Assembly: GCA_011525665.1 (NCBI GenBank) | Contig: WYAU01000055.1 | Span: 1-62,188, forward strand | Length of the DNA stretch: 62,188 nt | Direction of reading: 5' to 3' | Source: Candidatus Brocadia sp. | GTDB lineage: Bacteria; Planctomycetota; Brocadiia; Brocadiales; Brocadiaceae | Made by a program: the position numbers and the translations under genes | Notes under the pieces: generated by a model | What the model saw: only the letters and a program-made list of their open reading frames with translations | Database searches by the model: none | Told to the model about the DNA's origin: nothing | Shown: piece after piece, positions 54,294-62,043 of the stretch | How the letters are laid out: each line of letters begins with the position of its first letter | Numbering within the stretch: position 1 is the first letter of the stretch

Positions 54294-57293
54294 CTACCTA
54301 ATTATCTTTAAACTCTCTATCCCCCTTGCATCAATAATCTTTACTGCCACTGCCTTGCCTGGGGTAAAAGGCAAAGATACGGTTCCTCTGAATGCTTCTA
54401 TTTTTTCTTCGTCAATCTCGGCCTTCAGATTTTTGGCTAAGGTTGCCCAGCCTTCTTTGTCTCCTGCCATAGGGAAGAATACCTGAGAAGGGAATAAACT
54501 GCGGCCATCGTAATCGGTATCGAGCATCCACATGGCGATGTCGCCCTTGCCGCCGCTTTCCACGGTTCCGGTTTTGGGGTTGTAGTAGTCGAAGCCATGA
54601 ACCTCTACCTGTGTTAAGTGCTTAGTGGTTAGTGACGAGTGGATAGTGATTTGATTAATGCATTCAGTAATTTGCCTATCTCTTCGCAATCTGCCGATAA
54701 AATTTGATAATTTTCCTCCCTGAGGAAATTCATCTCTTTTGATAGCAGCAACAAGGTCTCCAATTCGGCTAATGAGCCTTTGGAAATGCCCAGAAACTGA
54801 ATGAATTCCCCCGTGCTGTTCCTCGCCTGCCCCTCCGCTATGTTGCACGGCATAGATACGGCTGCCCTGCGCATCTGTGAGGTTAGTCCATATATCTCTT
54901 CTCTGGGAAATGGCTGCGTAAATGCATAAATCTTTTTTGTCAATGCGATTGATTTCTGCCAGACTATCAAGTCCCGATAACTTTTTACCGTTGTCATATA
55001 ATAGTATTTGCCTCCCTTCACTATCCACTAACCACTCTTCACTAACCACTTTCACATCCGGTTGGCCAATGAGCCAGAAGCTTTCGTTGCTGCTGCGTTT
55101 CTTTTTTAGGTCGTCGGTAAGAAGGTCGGCGTTCATTTGGGCTTTGAGGAGTGTTACACCCGGCCAGTTTGTTTCGTCAATGTCTTTGGCTGCTTCTTCG
55201 TCAAACTGGAAGGCACAGAATAAAACGATCTGTGGTTTGGGTTTCAGGTGCATGGCTTCTTCCAATGCCAGTTCCACCATGCGTTGCTCCAACGGTGCAT
55301 GTTCAGGGCCAAAGCAGATAACGACTTTTTTAGTGGTTAGTGACGAGTGGTTAGTGGTTGGTTTTTTCTTGTCACTGTCCACTATCCACTCATCACTTTT
55401 AGTCTCTGCCTCTGCCTGTAAATACCGTGTGCCGCCTAACGGCTCTACCCTTGTAAATTCAATCAGCTTGCCGCCTTTTGCCCGCACGCCTGCGCGCAGC
55501 AATTCATCGCGCCAGTTGCTTTGGCGAAGGGTTTCTCCGGAACGAACGATGCTCGTAGTGGTTAGTGGCGAGTGATGAGTGGTTAGTTTATCACTGTCCC
55601 CTAACCACTGTTCACTATCCACTGATTTTGCCACTGGCGCCGGAACGGCTTCAACCGTGAATGGGCCGGTCACCCGTAATCGTTTACTGTCAATAAACGG
55701 CTGGTCATACAAGGTTTCCTGGGCAGGTGGTTCGTTGTTGGCAATGCTTTTTAAGGTGATATGCGGAACGGTCTTGTATTTGAAACCACTTCCAACGCCT
55801 TCGTTGTGGTGAGCCAGTTCATAATAATCAAACACCGCCGTCATCAGGCGCTGTTTGGCAAGGGTTATTGCAACACGGGAGGTATCGCACGTGATCCACC
55901 TTCTGCCCCAGTTCTCTGCTACGTAAGCCGTGGTGCCGCTGCCGCAGGTAACGTCCAGAACAAGGTCGCCGGGATCGGTGGTCATGAGAAGACAACGTTG
56001 GATAACCGTTTCGTTTGTCTCAACAACATACTTACGATCCATAACACCTTGAACATCGATCCAGTTATTAGTAATTTCTGATACGGGGAAATCTTTAAGA
56101 AAGCGTCTGTATCTGAGCGTATCTCCTGCGATTTCCAACCATTGGTTCTTTTCTAAGCGTTTAAGACCCTCTATGGATGTTTTCCAGTGCTTACCGAGAG
56201 GAGGGGTAAATCGTCTTCCTTTGTAAACAAACTCGAATGAGCCTGATTCCGTAGCCCCTTGATGAAATATATCTGCTAAAGTATATAATTCGCCTAATGG
56301 GAGATATGTTTCCCCAGATTTCTCCTCTTGCGTTAATGCGCGTGATAAACCATCCTGAAGCAAAATACGATTATAAACCTGCGTTACACTTGCTTTCGGT
56401 TTATTTATAAAAAGTTGCCGATATTTTAATTTTGTATTGTCCTTAGCATACCAAATGATGTAATCACTTATTGGCATCAAGCCTGTTGTTGGACGACCAG
56501 CGGTTTTCTTGAAAGTAATAGTACTAACAAAATTTCCTACACCAAACACCTCATCCATCAGATTTCTTACCAAATGCACATTCTCATCACTGATCTGCAC
56601 AAAGATACTTCCGCTTTCGCTCAGTAATTCTCTTGCTAATAGCAAACGATCACGCAAATAGGTAAGATAGCTGTGTATGCCCAGTTCCCAGGTATCACGA
56701 AATGCCTTTATCATCTCCGGCTCGGCGGTCAGGTCTTCGTCCTTGCCGTCTTTTACATCACGCTTGTTTACAAAGGGCTGGAAGTTGCTGCCGTATTTAA
56801 TGCCATAAGGCGGGTCAAAATACACCATCTGCACCTTGCCGCCCATGCCTTCTTTTTCCAGCAAAGAGTTCATCACGAGCAGGCTGTCGCCCGCTACGAG
56901 ACGATTGCTCCAGTCTTCTTTGTGTTTGTAAAATTCAATGGCTTCGCGCAGGGGTTTCTTGTGTGTATCAAATAAACTCAGTTGCCGTCCACCCCCTGCA
57001 CCCCCGCCAGCGGGGGACATTTTTACGGTTTCAATTATTCGCCTCGGGTCTATGCGTTCGTGCACATGGAGGCTTACGGTAGGCACTTCAAAGCTGGTAT
57101 GCTCGGCCTTGCCGGCCCATATGAGTTGTGGATCAAGATGTGGATCGTATTGGTATTTTTTCTTCTTTTGCCCGCCATTATCGGTGTGTGCATCCACCAG
57201 GCCCACGGGCGGGTTGTTGAGCCGCTTTTTATCTTTGTGTTCATACTGTTCGATGGGTTTCGAATTTGATCCTGTATTCTTTTTTCGCGCCAT
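54294..57293 (-). CDS. Type III-like DNA adenine methyltransferase (Mod) with in-frame repeat insertions
   Basis: A 999-residue methyltransferase. The catalytic motif IV DPPYGIKYGSNF lies near 159-170 and the SAM motif I DVTCGSGTTAYVAENWG near 444-460. This IV-before-I order is the beta class used by type III and related N6-adenine enzymes. The C-terminal half contains GFDYYNPKTG and TDYDGRSLFPSQVFFP. Three insertions of one palindromic repeat family interrupt the C-terminal half without breaking the frame, adding about 22, 22 and 145 residues. The largest (about residues 745-895) contains a nested gene. Without them the protein would be about 810 residues. It should protect host DNA from the Res subunit. 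Confidence 0.88.
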   Translation of the reverse strand: MARKKNTGSNSKPIEQYEHKDKKRLNNPPVGLVDAHTDNGGQKKKKYQYDPHLDPQLIWAGKAEHTSFEVPTVSLHVHERIDPRRIIETVKMSPAGGGAGGGRQLSLFDTHKKPLREAIEFYKHKEDWSNRLVAGDSLLVMNSLLEKEGMGGKVQMVYFDPPYGIKYGSNFQPFVNKRDVKDGKDEDLTAEPEMIKAFRDTWELGIHSYLTYLRDRLLLARELLSESGSIFVQISDENVHLVRNLMDEVFGVGNFVSTITFKKTAGRPTTGLMPISDYIIWYAKDNTKLKYRQLFINKPKASVTQVYNRILLQDGLSRALTQEEKSGETYLPLGELYTLADIFHQGATESGSFEFVYKGRRFTPPLGKHWKTSIEGLKRLEKNQWLEIAGDTLRYRRFLKDFPVSEITNNWIDVQGVMDRKYVVETNETVIQRCLLMTTDPGDLVLDVTCGSGTTAYVAENWGRRWITCDTSRVAITLAKQRLMTAVFDYYELAHHNEGVGSGFKYKTVPHITLKSIANNEPPAQETLYDQPFIDSKRLRVTGPFTVEAVPAPVAKSVDSEQWLGDSDKLTTHHSPLTTTSIVRSGETLRQSNWRDELLRAGVRAKGGKLIEFTRVEPLGGTRYLQAEAETKSDEWIVDSDKKKPTTNHSSLTTKKVVICFGPEHAPLEQRMVELALEEAMHLKPKPQIVLFCAFQFDEEAAKDIDETNWPGVTLLKAQMNADLLTDDLKKKRSSNESFWLIGQPDVKVVSEEWLVDSEGRQILLYDNGKKLSGLDSLAEINRIDKKDLCIYAAISQRRDIWTNLTDAQGSRIYAVQHSGGAGEEQHGGIHSVSGHFQRLISRIGDLVAAIKRDEFPQGGKLSNFIGRLRRDRQITECINQITIHSSLTTKHLTQVEVHGFDYYNPKTGTVESGGKGDIAMWMLDTDYDGRSLFPSQVFFPMAGDKEGWATLAKNLKAEIDEEKIEAFRGTVSLPFTPGKAVAVKIIDARGIESLKIIR
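54612..55053. mobile_element. IVS-type mobile element with four-helix-bundle gene, inserted in mod
   Basis: Inverted arms of AGTGGTTAGTG type at 54624-54649 and 55018-55050 bracket a gene for an S23/IVS-type protein. On the minus strand the arms could pair, as in the stem of rRNA intervening sequences. The whole element keeps the mod frame open. Ends are approximate, because no target-site duplication was found. Confidence 0.7.
54629..54997 (-). CDS. Four-helix-bundle protein of the S23/rRNA intervening-sequence family
   Basis: A 122-residue protein matching the TIGR02436 (S23, IVS-encoded) family throughout. It includes SYRDLIVWQKSIALTKKIYA near the start, GLTSQMRRAAVSMPCNIAEG in the middle, and GSLAELETLLLLSKEMNFL with LLNALIKSLS at the end. 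The gene lies wholly within mod, on the same strand but in another frame. Its last codons run into the right-hand arm of the element. The ATG at 54997 is preferred over an in-frame GTG at 55021 inside the arm. Function of the family is unknown; related proteins (Avd) bind nucleic acid in diversity-generating retroelements. Confidence 0.85.
   Translation of the reverse strand: MTTVKSYRDLIVWQKSIALTKKIYAFTQPFPREEIYGLTSQMRRAAVSMPCNIAEGQARNSTGEFIQFLGISKGSLAELETLLLLSKEMNFLREENYQILSADCEEIGKLLNALIKSLSTRH
55332..55397. repeat. Short hairpin insert in mod, AGTGGTTAGTG family (copy 2)
   Basis: Inverted arms (55332-55359 and 55372-55397) of the same sequence family as the IVS element flank a short T-rich loop, with no gene inside. 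It is translated in mod as SDEWIVDSDKKKPTTNHSSL and on. It looks like a miniature, non-autonomous copy of the four-helix-bundle element. Confidence 0.75.
55557..55623. repeat. Short hairpin insert in mod, AGTGGTTAGTG family (copy 3)
   Basis: Inverted arms (55557-55586 and 55592-55623) again carry AGTGGTTAGTG- and CACTATCCACT-type repeats. Mod translates it as SEQWLGDSDKLTTHHSPLTT. The peptide closely parallels copy 2 and the arms of the full-length element, so all three derive from one family. Confidence 0.75.
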
Positions 57294-57356
57294 AGATTTC
57301 CCGCTTTGTTATTTTTAACAAAATAATGCTGTTGCTGTGTAGAGCGAGAAACACCA

Positions 57357-58664
57357 TCAACTTACGAGCGCGAGTATTTCTTTTGCTGCAATCGGCTCTA
57401 CGAAAAAACTGTCAGCACCGCTTACCAAAAAATCACACCGCTGCTGAAGATTTTTTGAAGCCACAACTGTCATAATATTAGGGAATTTCTTCTTTACGGC
57501 CGAAAGGAACCGGCATCCATCTAACCCCGCAACTTCCGTGTCCACAAGGATAAAATCAATCTTATATCTCTTTAAAGCATTCGTTGCATGTTCTTCGGCA
57601 TTGACAAAAAACAATTTTAAGCCCTTTTCCCTGGATACATTACAGAGGAGTTTTTTAAAAATCTCACTTCCGCTTAGTACCAGCACATTCTGGCTGGCCT
57701 GCTGTTTTTTTCGGAAAGAACCGCCGAACATACTTTTGTATAATAATTTTCTCTGTACCGATTCAATGATAATAGTAAATTCTCGGTCACTGAAATTTTT
57801 TGTCAAATAATCACTTACCCCAAAAGGCAAAATATGTATCCAATCTTCAATAGCCCCTATTTCAACAATTGACGCTATATCAGGAAACTCATCCCGAATG
57901 TCTTTTAACAACTCAAATTCATTTATCCTGACGGTATCCAGGTCTGAAACAACAATGTCGCATTTATTCCTTCGCAACAATGCAATGGCCTGTTGCTTCT
58001 TATTTGCCTCATAAACAATATATCCCTGTTTTAGCAATAAGCCTTCCAGATATTTGGATCGTGCCTCTTTCATGGACACGATTAATATCTTTACGTCACC
58101 CTTCTCCGCCAACTGTTTGTTTATGAGGGTATGCTTCTCTCTCTCTTTTATCAACCCGATAACTCTCTCACTTTCAACAGACCGGGCACCAATCTCATAT
58201 TTAACACCCGCAGACGTCAGGGACTCCAAGACCCTCCTTACTTCAACATAAATTTTCTTCTGAGGGTTTTTATACAACTGACCTGCAGTCTTTATCGATG
58301 ACAGATAAAATTTTATTATTAAAATGTCGGAAGGCGTTAAGGGCTGATCGATAACAAACCGTATTCCGTGCTGAGAAATATCTTTTATACGAATCGGTAT
58401 CTCCGGCAAAATTTCGGAGACGCCTCTTTCCATAATGGAACAAAAGCCTTCAATCTCGACATTAAACCTTTTATCGGCGCGACGCTCATCAATATTGATA
58501 GTCTTCTCCGGAGGAAAGATTACAATCGGCTCTGCCTTTGACTCCTGGAACACCTCCAATGCCTGAATCAGTTCCGAAATAAAATTCTGCGCTGTTTTTA
58601 GTTCCTCAACCGATAATTCTAAAAGGGGTTCCTTCCACGGTTCTCTGTACATAGTGTCCAACAT
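57357..58664 (-). CDS. PilZ domain protein with two receiver-like domains
   Basis: A 435-residue soluble regulator. A PilZ domain (about 60-175) carries the c-di-GMP motif pair: RRADKRF (RxxxR type) near 60-66 and DISQHG (D/NxSxxG) near 92-97. Two CheY-like domains follow. One is at about 190-310, with VVSDLDTV as the Asp loop. The other is at about 325-435, with ILVDTEVAG and a partial helix pattern. There is no output domain, so it probably acts through protein contacts in response to c-di-GMP. It lies beside the defence island but has its own frame and start. Confidence 0.82.
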   Translation of the reverse strand: MLDTMYREPWKEPLLELSVEELKTAQNFISELIQALEVFQESKAEPIVIFPPEKTINIDERRADKRFNVEIEGFCSIMERGVSEILPEIPIRIKDISQHGIRFVIDQPLTPSDILIIKFYLSSIKTAGQLYKNPQKKIYVEVRRVLESLTSAGVKYEIGARSVESERVIGLIKEREKHTLINKQLAEKGDVKILIVSMKEARSKYLEGLLLKQGYIVYEANKKQQAIALLRRNKCDIVVSDLDTVRINEFELLKDIRDEFPDIASIVEIGAIEDWIHILPFGVSDYLTKNFSDREFTIIIESVQRKLLYKSMFGGSFRKKQQASQNVLVLSGSEIFKKLLCNVSREKGLKLFFVNAEEHATNALKRYKIDFILVDTEVAGLDGCRFLSAVKKKFPNIMTVVASKNLQQRCDFLVSGADSFFVEPIAAKEILALVS

Positions 58665-58730
58665 TTATCAAAAACAGGTATCGTTGTTAAACCAACGCTA
58701 TCACACGTGTGCGGATCGTGGTTTCATCAA

Positions 58731-59168
58731 TTATTTCAAGTTTTCCTTTAAACACATCTGAACCTTTTTCCCATCCACCGAGCCGCCATATTTGTTCATG
58801 ATCAGCTTCATTGCCGTGCCCGTCTCTTTAGCGGTAAATTTATTTGTTTCGATGACTTCTTTAACGATTTTTTTAATTTCGTCATCCGATAACTGTTTCG
58901 GCAGGTATTCTTCGACAATTGCAATCTCACCCTCCAGTTCCTTTACCTTTTCCGGCAGTTGCAGTTTTTCATATTCCTCACGGGTCTTCCTGAGTTTCTT
59001 ATAATACCCGCGAACAACCTCAACGTAATCAATCTGGTCTTTTGGTTTACCGGATGTATCTGCAATTTTGATATCGGCAAGCATCATGCGCAGGACAGAT
59101 GTCCGCAATTTATCCTGTGCCTTCATGGCACATTTCAGATCTTCTGTTATCCGTTCTTTTAAATTCAT
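58731..59168 (-). CDS. GatB/YqeY family protein
   Basis: A 145-residue helical protein matching the YqeY family, which shares its fold with the GatB C-terminal domain. Recognisable segments are LKERITEDLKCAMKAQDKLR at the N-terminus and EEYLPKQLSDDEIKKIVKE near 86-104. It may modulate tRNA-dependent amidation or other tRNA functions; family function is not firmly established. It is 3 nt after the zinc-ribbon gene stop, so the two probably form a transcription unit. Confidence 0.9.
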   Translation of the reverse strand: MNLKERITEDLKCAMKAQDKLRTSVLRMMLADIKIADTSGKPKDQIDYVEVVRGYYKKLRKTREEYEKLQLPEKVKELEGEIAIVEEYLPKQLSDDEIKKIVKEVIETNKFTAKETGTAMKLIMNKYGGSVDGKKVQMCLKENLK

Positions 59169-59171
59169 CGC

Positions 59172-59459
59172 TTATTCCTCTTTAAATGAATATCCCCCTA
59201 CCTTATGCCCGCAATTAGGACAGTATAAAGGCGTACCCTCGTAATATTTCCCACAATACTTGCACGGCGTTAAGATTTCAACGTCCCTGGCCCTCCTCGT
59301 CCTTACAATCAAATAAATCGGCAAAAAAACAATCATCAGCAAAAACACACCCAGCATCCAGCCGGTAGCCGCAAGGGTCTTAAAGCCTCTTTTCTTTGCA
59401 TCCGTATATACCCAAACAGCCACCCCCGCTGCAATAAGGAGTCCGATAAATCTCATCAT
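59172..59459 (-). CDS. Small membrane protein with C-terminal zinc ribbon
   Basis: A 95-residue protein with two membrane helices (about 3-18 and 33-51) and a C-terminal zinc ribbon. The ribbon ligands are CKYC and CPNC near 65-85. The ATG at 59459 (MMRFIGLLIAAGV) follows AAGGAT by 7 nt, so it is preferred over an in-frame ATG at 59498. The function is unknown. It precedes YqeY by 3 nt. Confidence 0.75.
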   Translation of the reverse strand: MMRFIGLLIAAGVAVWVYTDAKKRGFKTLAATGWMLGVFLLMIVFLPIYLIVRTRRARDVEILTPCKYCGKYYEGTPLYCPNCGHKVGGYSFKEE

Positions 59460-59674
59460 AATATTTATCCTTTCGAAATTTTTTGTGAAATATAACACAT
59501 AAGATTTACCCAGTCAAATAATTATCCCGCAAAATCATCCGTCCCGAAATGACATATAACCCTGAGAAAATCACCAGGGAAAATTACCCTTGAAAGAATC
59601 TCTCCTTTTAGTAGAATAACAAAGTTTGTCTTTCCGCTTTTCACAACAATTTTTGTGCGTTAAGGAGAAATTGA

Positions 59675-59872
59675 ATGAAATACCTGTATACAGCGCCGGA
59701 CTGTCCAAAATGCGAAACCTTGAAAAAGAAGTACAGGGCCGAAGGGGTGCGGTTTGTCGAAAGGAATGCAGACCGGATAAAGCAGCCGGAAGATGAAATC
59801 GACCAGGAGGCTTTAATACAGGCCTCCATGCAAAATATGGAATTGCCTGTTGAGGTTAATATTTCAAATTAG
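59675..59872 (+). CDS. Small glutaredoxin-like protein with CPKC motif
   Basis: A 65-residue protein starting MKYLYTAPDCPKCETLKKKY, in which CPKC sits after the first beta strand as in glutaredoxins and NrdH. It has the beginning of the thioredoxin fold but is shorter than glutaredoxin (about 80 residues). It lacks a visible cis-Pro beyond the ELPVEVNI segment near 57-64. An AAGGAG ribosome-binding site precedes the ATG by 7 nt. A redox or metal-handling role is likely. It stands alone, divergent from the zinc-ribbon gene. Confidence 0.7.
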   Translation: MKYLYTAPDCPKCETLKKKYRAEGVRFVERNADRIKQPEDEIDQEALIQASMQNMELPVEVNISN

Positions 59873-60266
59873 GTCTCCGGTGTTTTTTGGACCACACAGG
59901 CAGGCACCATCTCCTGACAGCGATGGGCAATTCGCAAGGGCTTGCAAGCCCCACAGGTCGTCAGCAGGAGATGGCGCCTGCCTGCATAATTTCTGAGATT
60001 AGCATCACGTATCACCACCCCTCTTCCCTCCCCTTCGCAAGGCGGGGCTTTGTCGCGAGTCTTTGGCGTGAGGATCAGACGAACGATGAACGGGATGTCT
60101 TCCGCCAATTATGCAAGGAAATACATAATCGGTTACCACATCACCCAGAAATACGGGCCGCAGGCGACTTAAATATCAATTTTCGCAATGCCAGTTTCGC
60201 ACAGAATGTAAACGAACTGAAGTTCGCGCTCCAGCCGCAAGTAGATTTTCCTGTCATAAATGCGCT
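59873..60266. other. Non-coding interval with palindromic repeats
   Basis: These 394 bp lie between the redox gene and the convergent ABC permease gene. They contain the 88-bp inverted repeat listed separately. A second, smaller palindrome (CCCCTTCGCAAGGCGGGG) lies near 60030-60047. A loose open frame crosses both, but it reads through the repeats and shows no family character, so it is not called. Confidence 0.6.
59897..59984. repeat. Long imperfect inverted repeat, MITE- or REP-like
   Basis: The left arm CAGGCAGGCACCATCTCCTG (59897-59916) pairs with CAGGAGATGGCGCCTGCCTG (59965-59984) with one mismatch. The loop contains its own perfect palindrome GGGCTTGCAAGCCC (59938-59951). The nested structure is too GC-rich and long for an ordinary terminator. 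It may still serve as one for the upstream gene. Whether copies exist elsewhere in the genome cannot be seen. Confidence 0.7.
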
Positions 60267-61025
60267 TTATGACCTGACTAATCCCCATCGTTCGCGTATG
60301 TGTCTTTCTACTCTCATGAAAAACAGCCGGTCGACCAGGATACCGATCATAATGATTACCAGCATTACGGCAATAACCTGACTCATGTCATTAAGTTCGC
60401 GTCCAATCATCATAAGATGCCCCAATCCTAGGCATACAATTAATAACTCACCCGCCATTAACGAACGCCAGGCAAAAGACCATCCTTGCTTCATCCCAAT
60501 AATAATGTGCGGCAGGGCGGCAGGGATAATCACCTCAAGATACAATTTCCATCTTCTTGCCCCCATAGTCTTTGCAGCACGTATATAAAGCGGAGGCACA
60601 TTTTTAACCCCGGAATCCGTTCCCGTAGTAATAGAAAGTACAGCGCCCATAAAAACCAAAAATATAATCGCCTTATCGTTCAACCCAAACCAAAGCAGGG
60701 AAAGGGGTAGCCAGCAAATAGTCGGCAATGTTTGCAAACCGGAAATCAAAGAACCGATTGTCTCCTCAAAAATTCGGAATCTGCCAATAAGTAAACCTAA
60801 AAAGACACCTACGCCAATGGAAATTCCATAACCAATGGCAATTCTTTTCATACTTATTGCCACGCCAATCAGAAGGCTCTGATCCCGGAATCCGCGAGCC
60901 AATGTCTTACATACGGAAACAGGAGAAGGGAGGATATATTCCGGCCATATCCCCCATCGAAACAACAATTCCCAGGAACCTATAAGGAGAGCGAAAAATA
61001 TCACCTTTTTCAGGATACTATACAT
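60267..61025 (-). CDS. ABC transporter permease, NrtB/SsuC/TauC type
   Basis: A 252-residue inner-membrane permease with about six helices. The EAA-type loop that contacts the ATPase reads RAAKTMGARRWKLYLEVIIP near 148-167, a typical NitT/TauT-family pattern. GVFLGLLIGRF and LQTLPTICWLPLSLLWFG near 95-115 are also typical. The family imports nitrate, sulfonates, taurine, bicarbonate or pyrimidine precursors; the substrate is unknown because no binding protein is in the window. It is 3 nt after the ATPase gene stop. Confidence 0.92.
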   Translation of the reverse strand: MYSILKKVIFFALLIGSWELLFRWGIWPEYILPSPVSVCKTLARGFRDQSLLIGVAISMKRIAIGYGISIGVGVFLGLLIGRFRIFEETIGSLISGLQTLPTICWLPLSLLWFGLNDKAIIFLVFMGAVLSITTGTDSGVKNVPPLYIRAAKTMGARRWKLYLEVIIPAALPHIIIGMKQGWSFAWRSLMAGELLIVCLGLGHLMMIGRELNDMSQVIAVMLVIIMIGILVDRLFFMRVERHIRERWGLVRS

Positions 61026-61028
61026 TTC

Positions 61029-61973
61029 TCAAATCCCTCCTCCAATATCTGTCTTTGCCGGCGCCTCCGATGTGCATTTTATATCACACTCGACGCACGA
61101 ATCCGCATCCATTTCATATTTTACAACCTTATCGATCTCGGCCTTGAGTTCTTTCATGATCCTTGTCGAATATTCTGCCACATGCACGTCATTGTCATCA
61201 CGGGGCCGTGGTAAATCCACAAAAAACTCCTTCTTGATCCTGCCAGGTGAGGTGGAAAGGATAAAGATACGATCTGCCAAACATACCGCCTCGCGAATGT
61301 TGTGGGTAACAAACAGTATCGTCTTCTTTGTCTTCATCCATATATTCTGCAACTCAAAGTGTAGTATCCACCTTGTCTGTGCATCCAGCGCAGAAAAGGG
61401 TTCATCCATTAAGAGCATATCCGGATTCATCGCCAGCGCCCGCGCTATTGCCACCCGCTGTTTCATCCCGCCGGATAGCTCATGTACATGGGCATTCTGA
61501 AATTTTGTCAAGTGCACCATCTTGAGATACTCAAGGGCAATATTTCTGCGCTCCTTACCGTTTATACCTTTTAGTTTTAAACCTAATTCAACATTTTTTA
61601 CCACATTGAGCCAGGGAAAAAGGGCCGCTTCCTGAAATATCACAACCCGATCCGGCCCGGCACAATCAACTCTACGACCATTAGCCCATATTTCCCCGGA
61701 ATCTGCCTTTTCAAGCCCTGCAACGATATTCATAAGGGTAGTTTTTCCACATCCGGAAGGTCCAACAAGACAGACAAATTCTCCTTGTTTTATTTCCAGG
61801 TTTATATCTTCCAATACATATACACTTCCATTTTTTGACTGGAACGATTTCGACACGTGCTGAATGCGTAAATTTGACTTTCCTGCATCAACCCCGGATA
61901 TTTCCCGTTTGGCATCAACATTTTCGTGATCCAGTTCCAGAAGCCCCCCAATGCCTGCGCTTTCTGACATCAT
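61029..61973 (-). CDS. ABC transporter ATP-binding protein, NrtD/SsuB type
   Basis: A 314-residue ATPase. The Walker A GPSGCGKTT lies near 73-81, the Q-loop near 114 (FQEAALFPW), the signature LSGGMKQRVAIARAL near 165-179, and Walker B MLLMDEPFSALD near 186-197. The core matches nitrate/sulfonate/taurine importers. There is an N-terminal extension of about 30 residues. The C-terminal extension holds a Cys cluster (SCVECDIKC, near 293-301), which is not a usual part of the family. It starts just inside the right end of the window, downstream of a group II intron. Confidence 0.92.
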   Translation of the reverse strand: MMSESAGIGGLLELDHENVDAKREISGVDAGKSNLRIQHVSKSFQSKNGSVYVLEDINLEIKQGEFVCLVGPSGCGKTTLMNIVAGLEKADSGEIWANGRRVDCAGPDRVVIFQEAALFPWLNVVKNVELGLKLKGINGKERRNIALEYLKMVHLTKFQNAHVHELSGGMKQRVAIARALAMNPDMLLMDEPFSALDAQTRWILHFELQNIWMKTKKTILFVTHNIREAVCLADRIFILSTSPGRIKKEFFVDLPRPRDDNDVHVAEYSTRIMKELKAEIDKVVKYEMDADSCVECDIKCTSEAPAKTDIGGGI

Positions 61974-62043
61974 TTATCACCTCCCAAAACCCTTTAATTA
62001 GTTGTTTGAAAAATTCATATAACGAGACGATTTTTTTACCCTG

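Noticed and set aside
54922-55575. A 217-codon open frame on the plus strand across mod
   Set aside because: It is antisense to the methylase, whose motifs are clear. Its protein is a Ser-rich mirror of the methylase codons with no family character.
54612-55623. The AGTGGTTAGTG repeats as a CRISPR array
   Set aside because: The copies are inverted pairs of unequal spacing, not regularly spaced direct repeats with unique spacers. They lie inside an open coding frame and no cas gene is near.
59887-60381. A 164-codon open frame on the plus strand
   Set aside because: It runs through the inverted repeats and into the antisense of the ABC permease. The composition shifts at each repeat and no family is visible.
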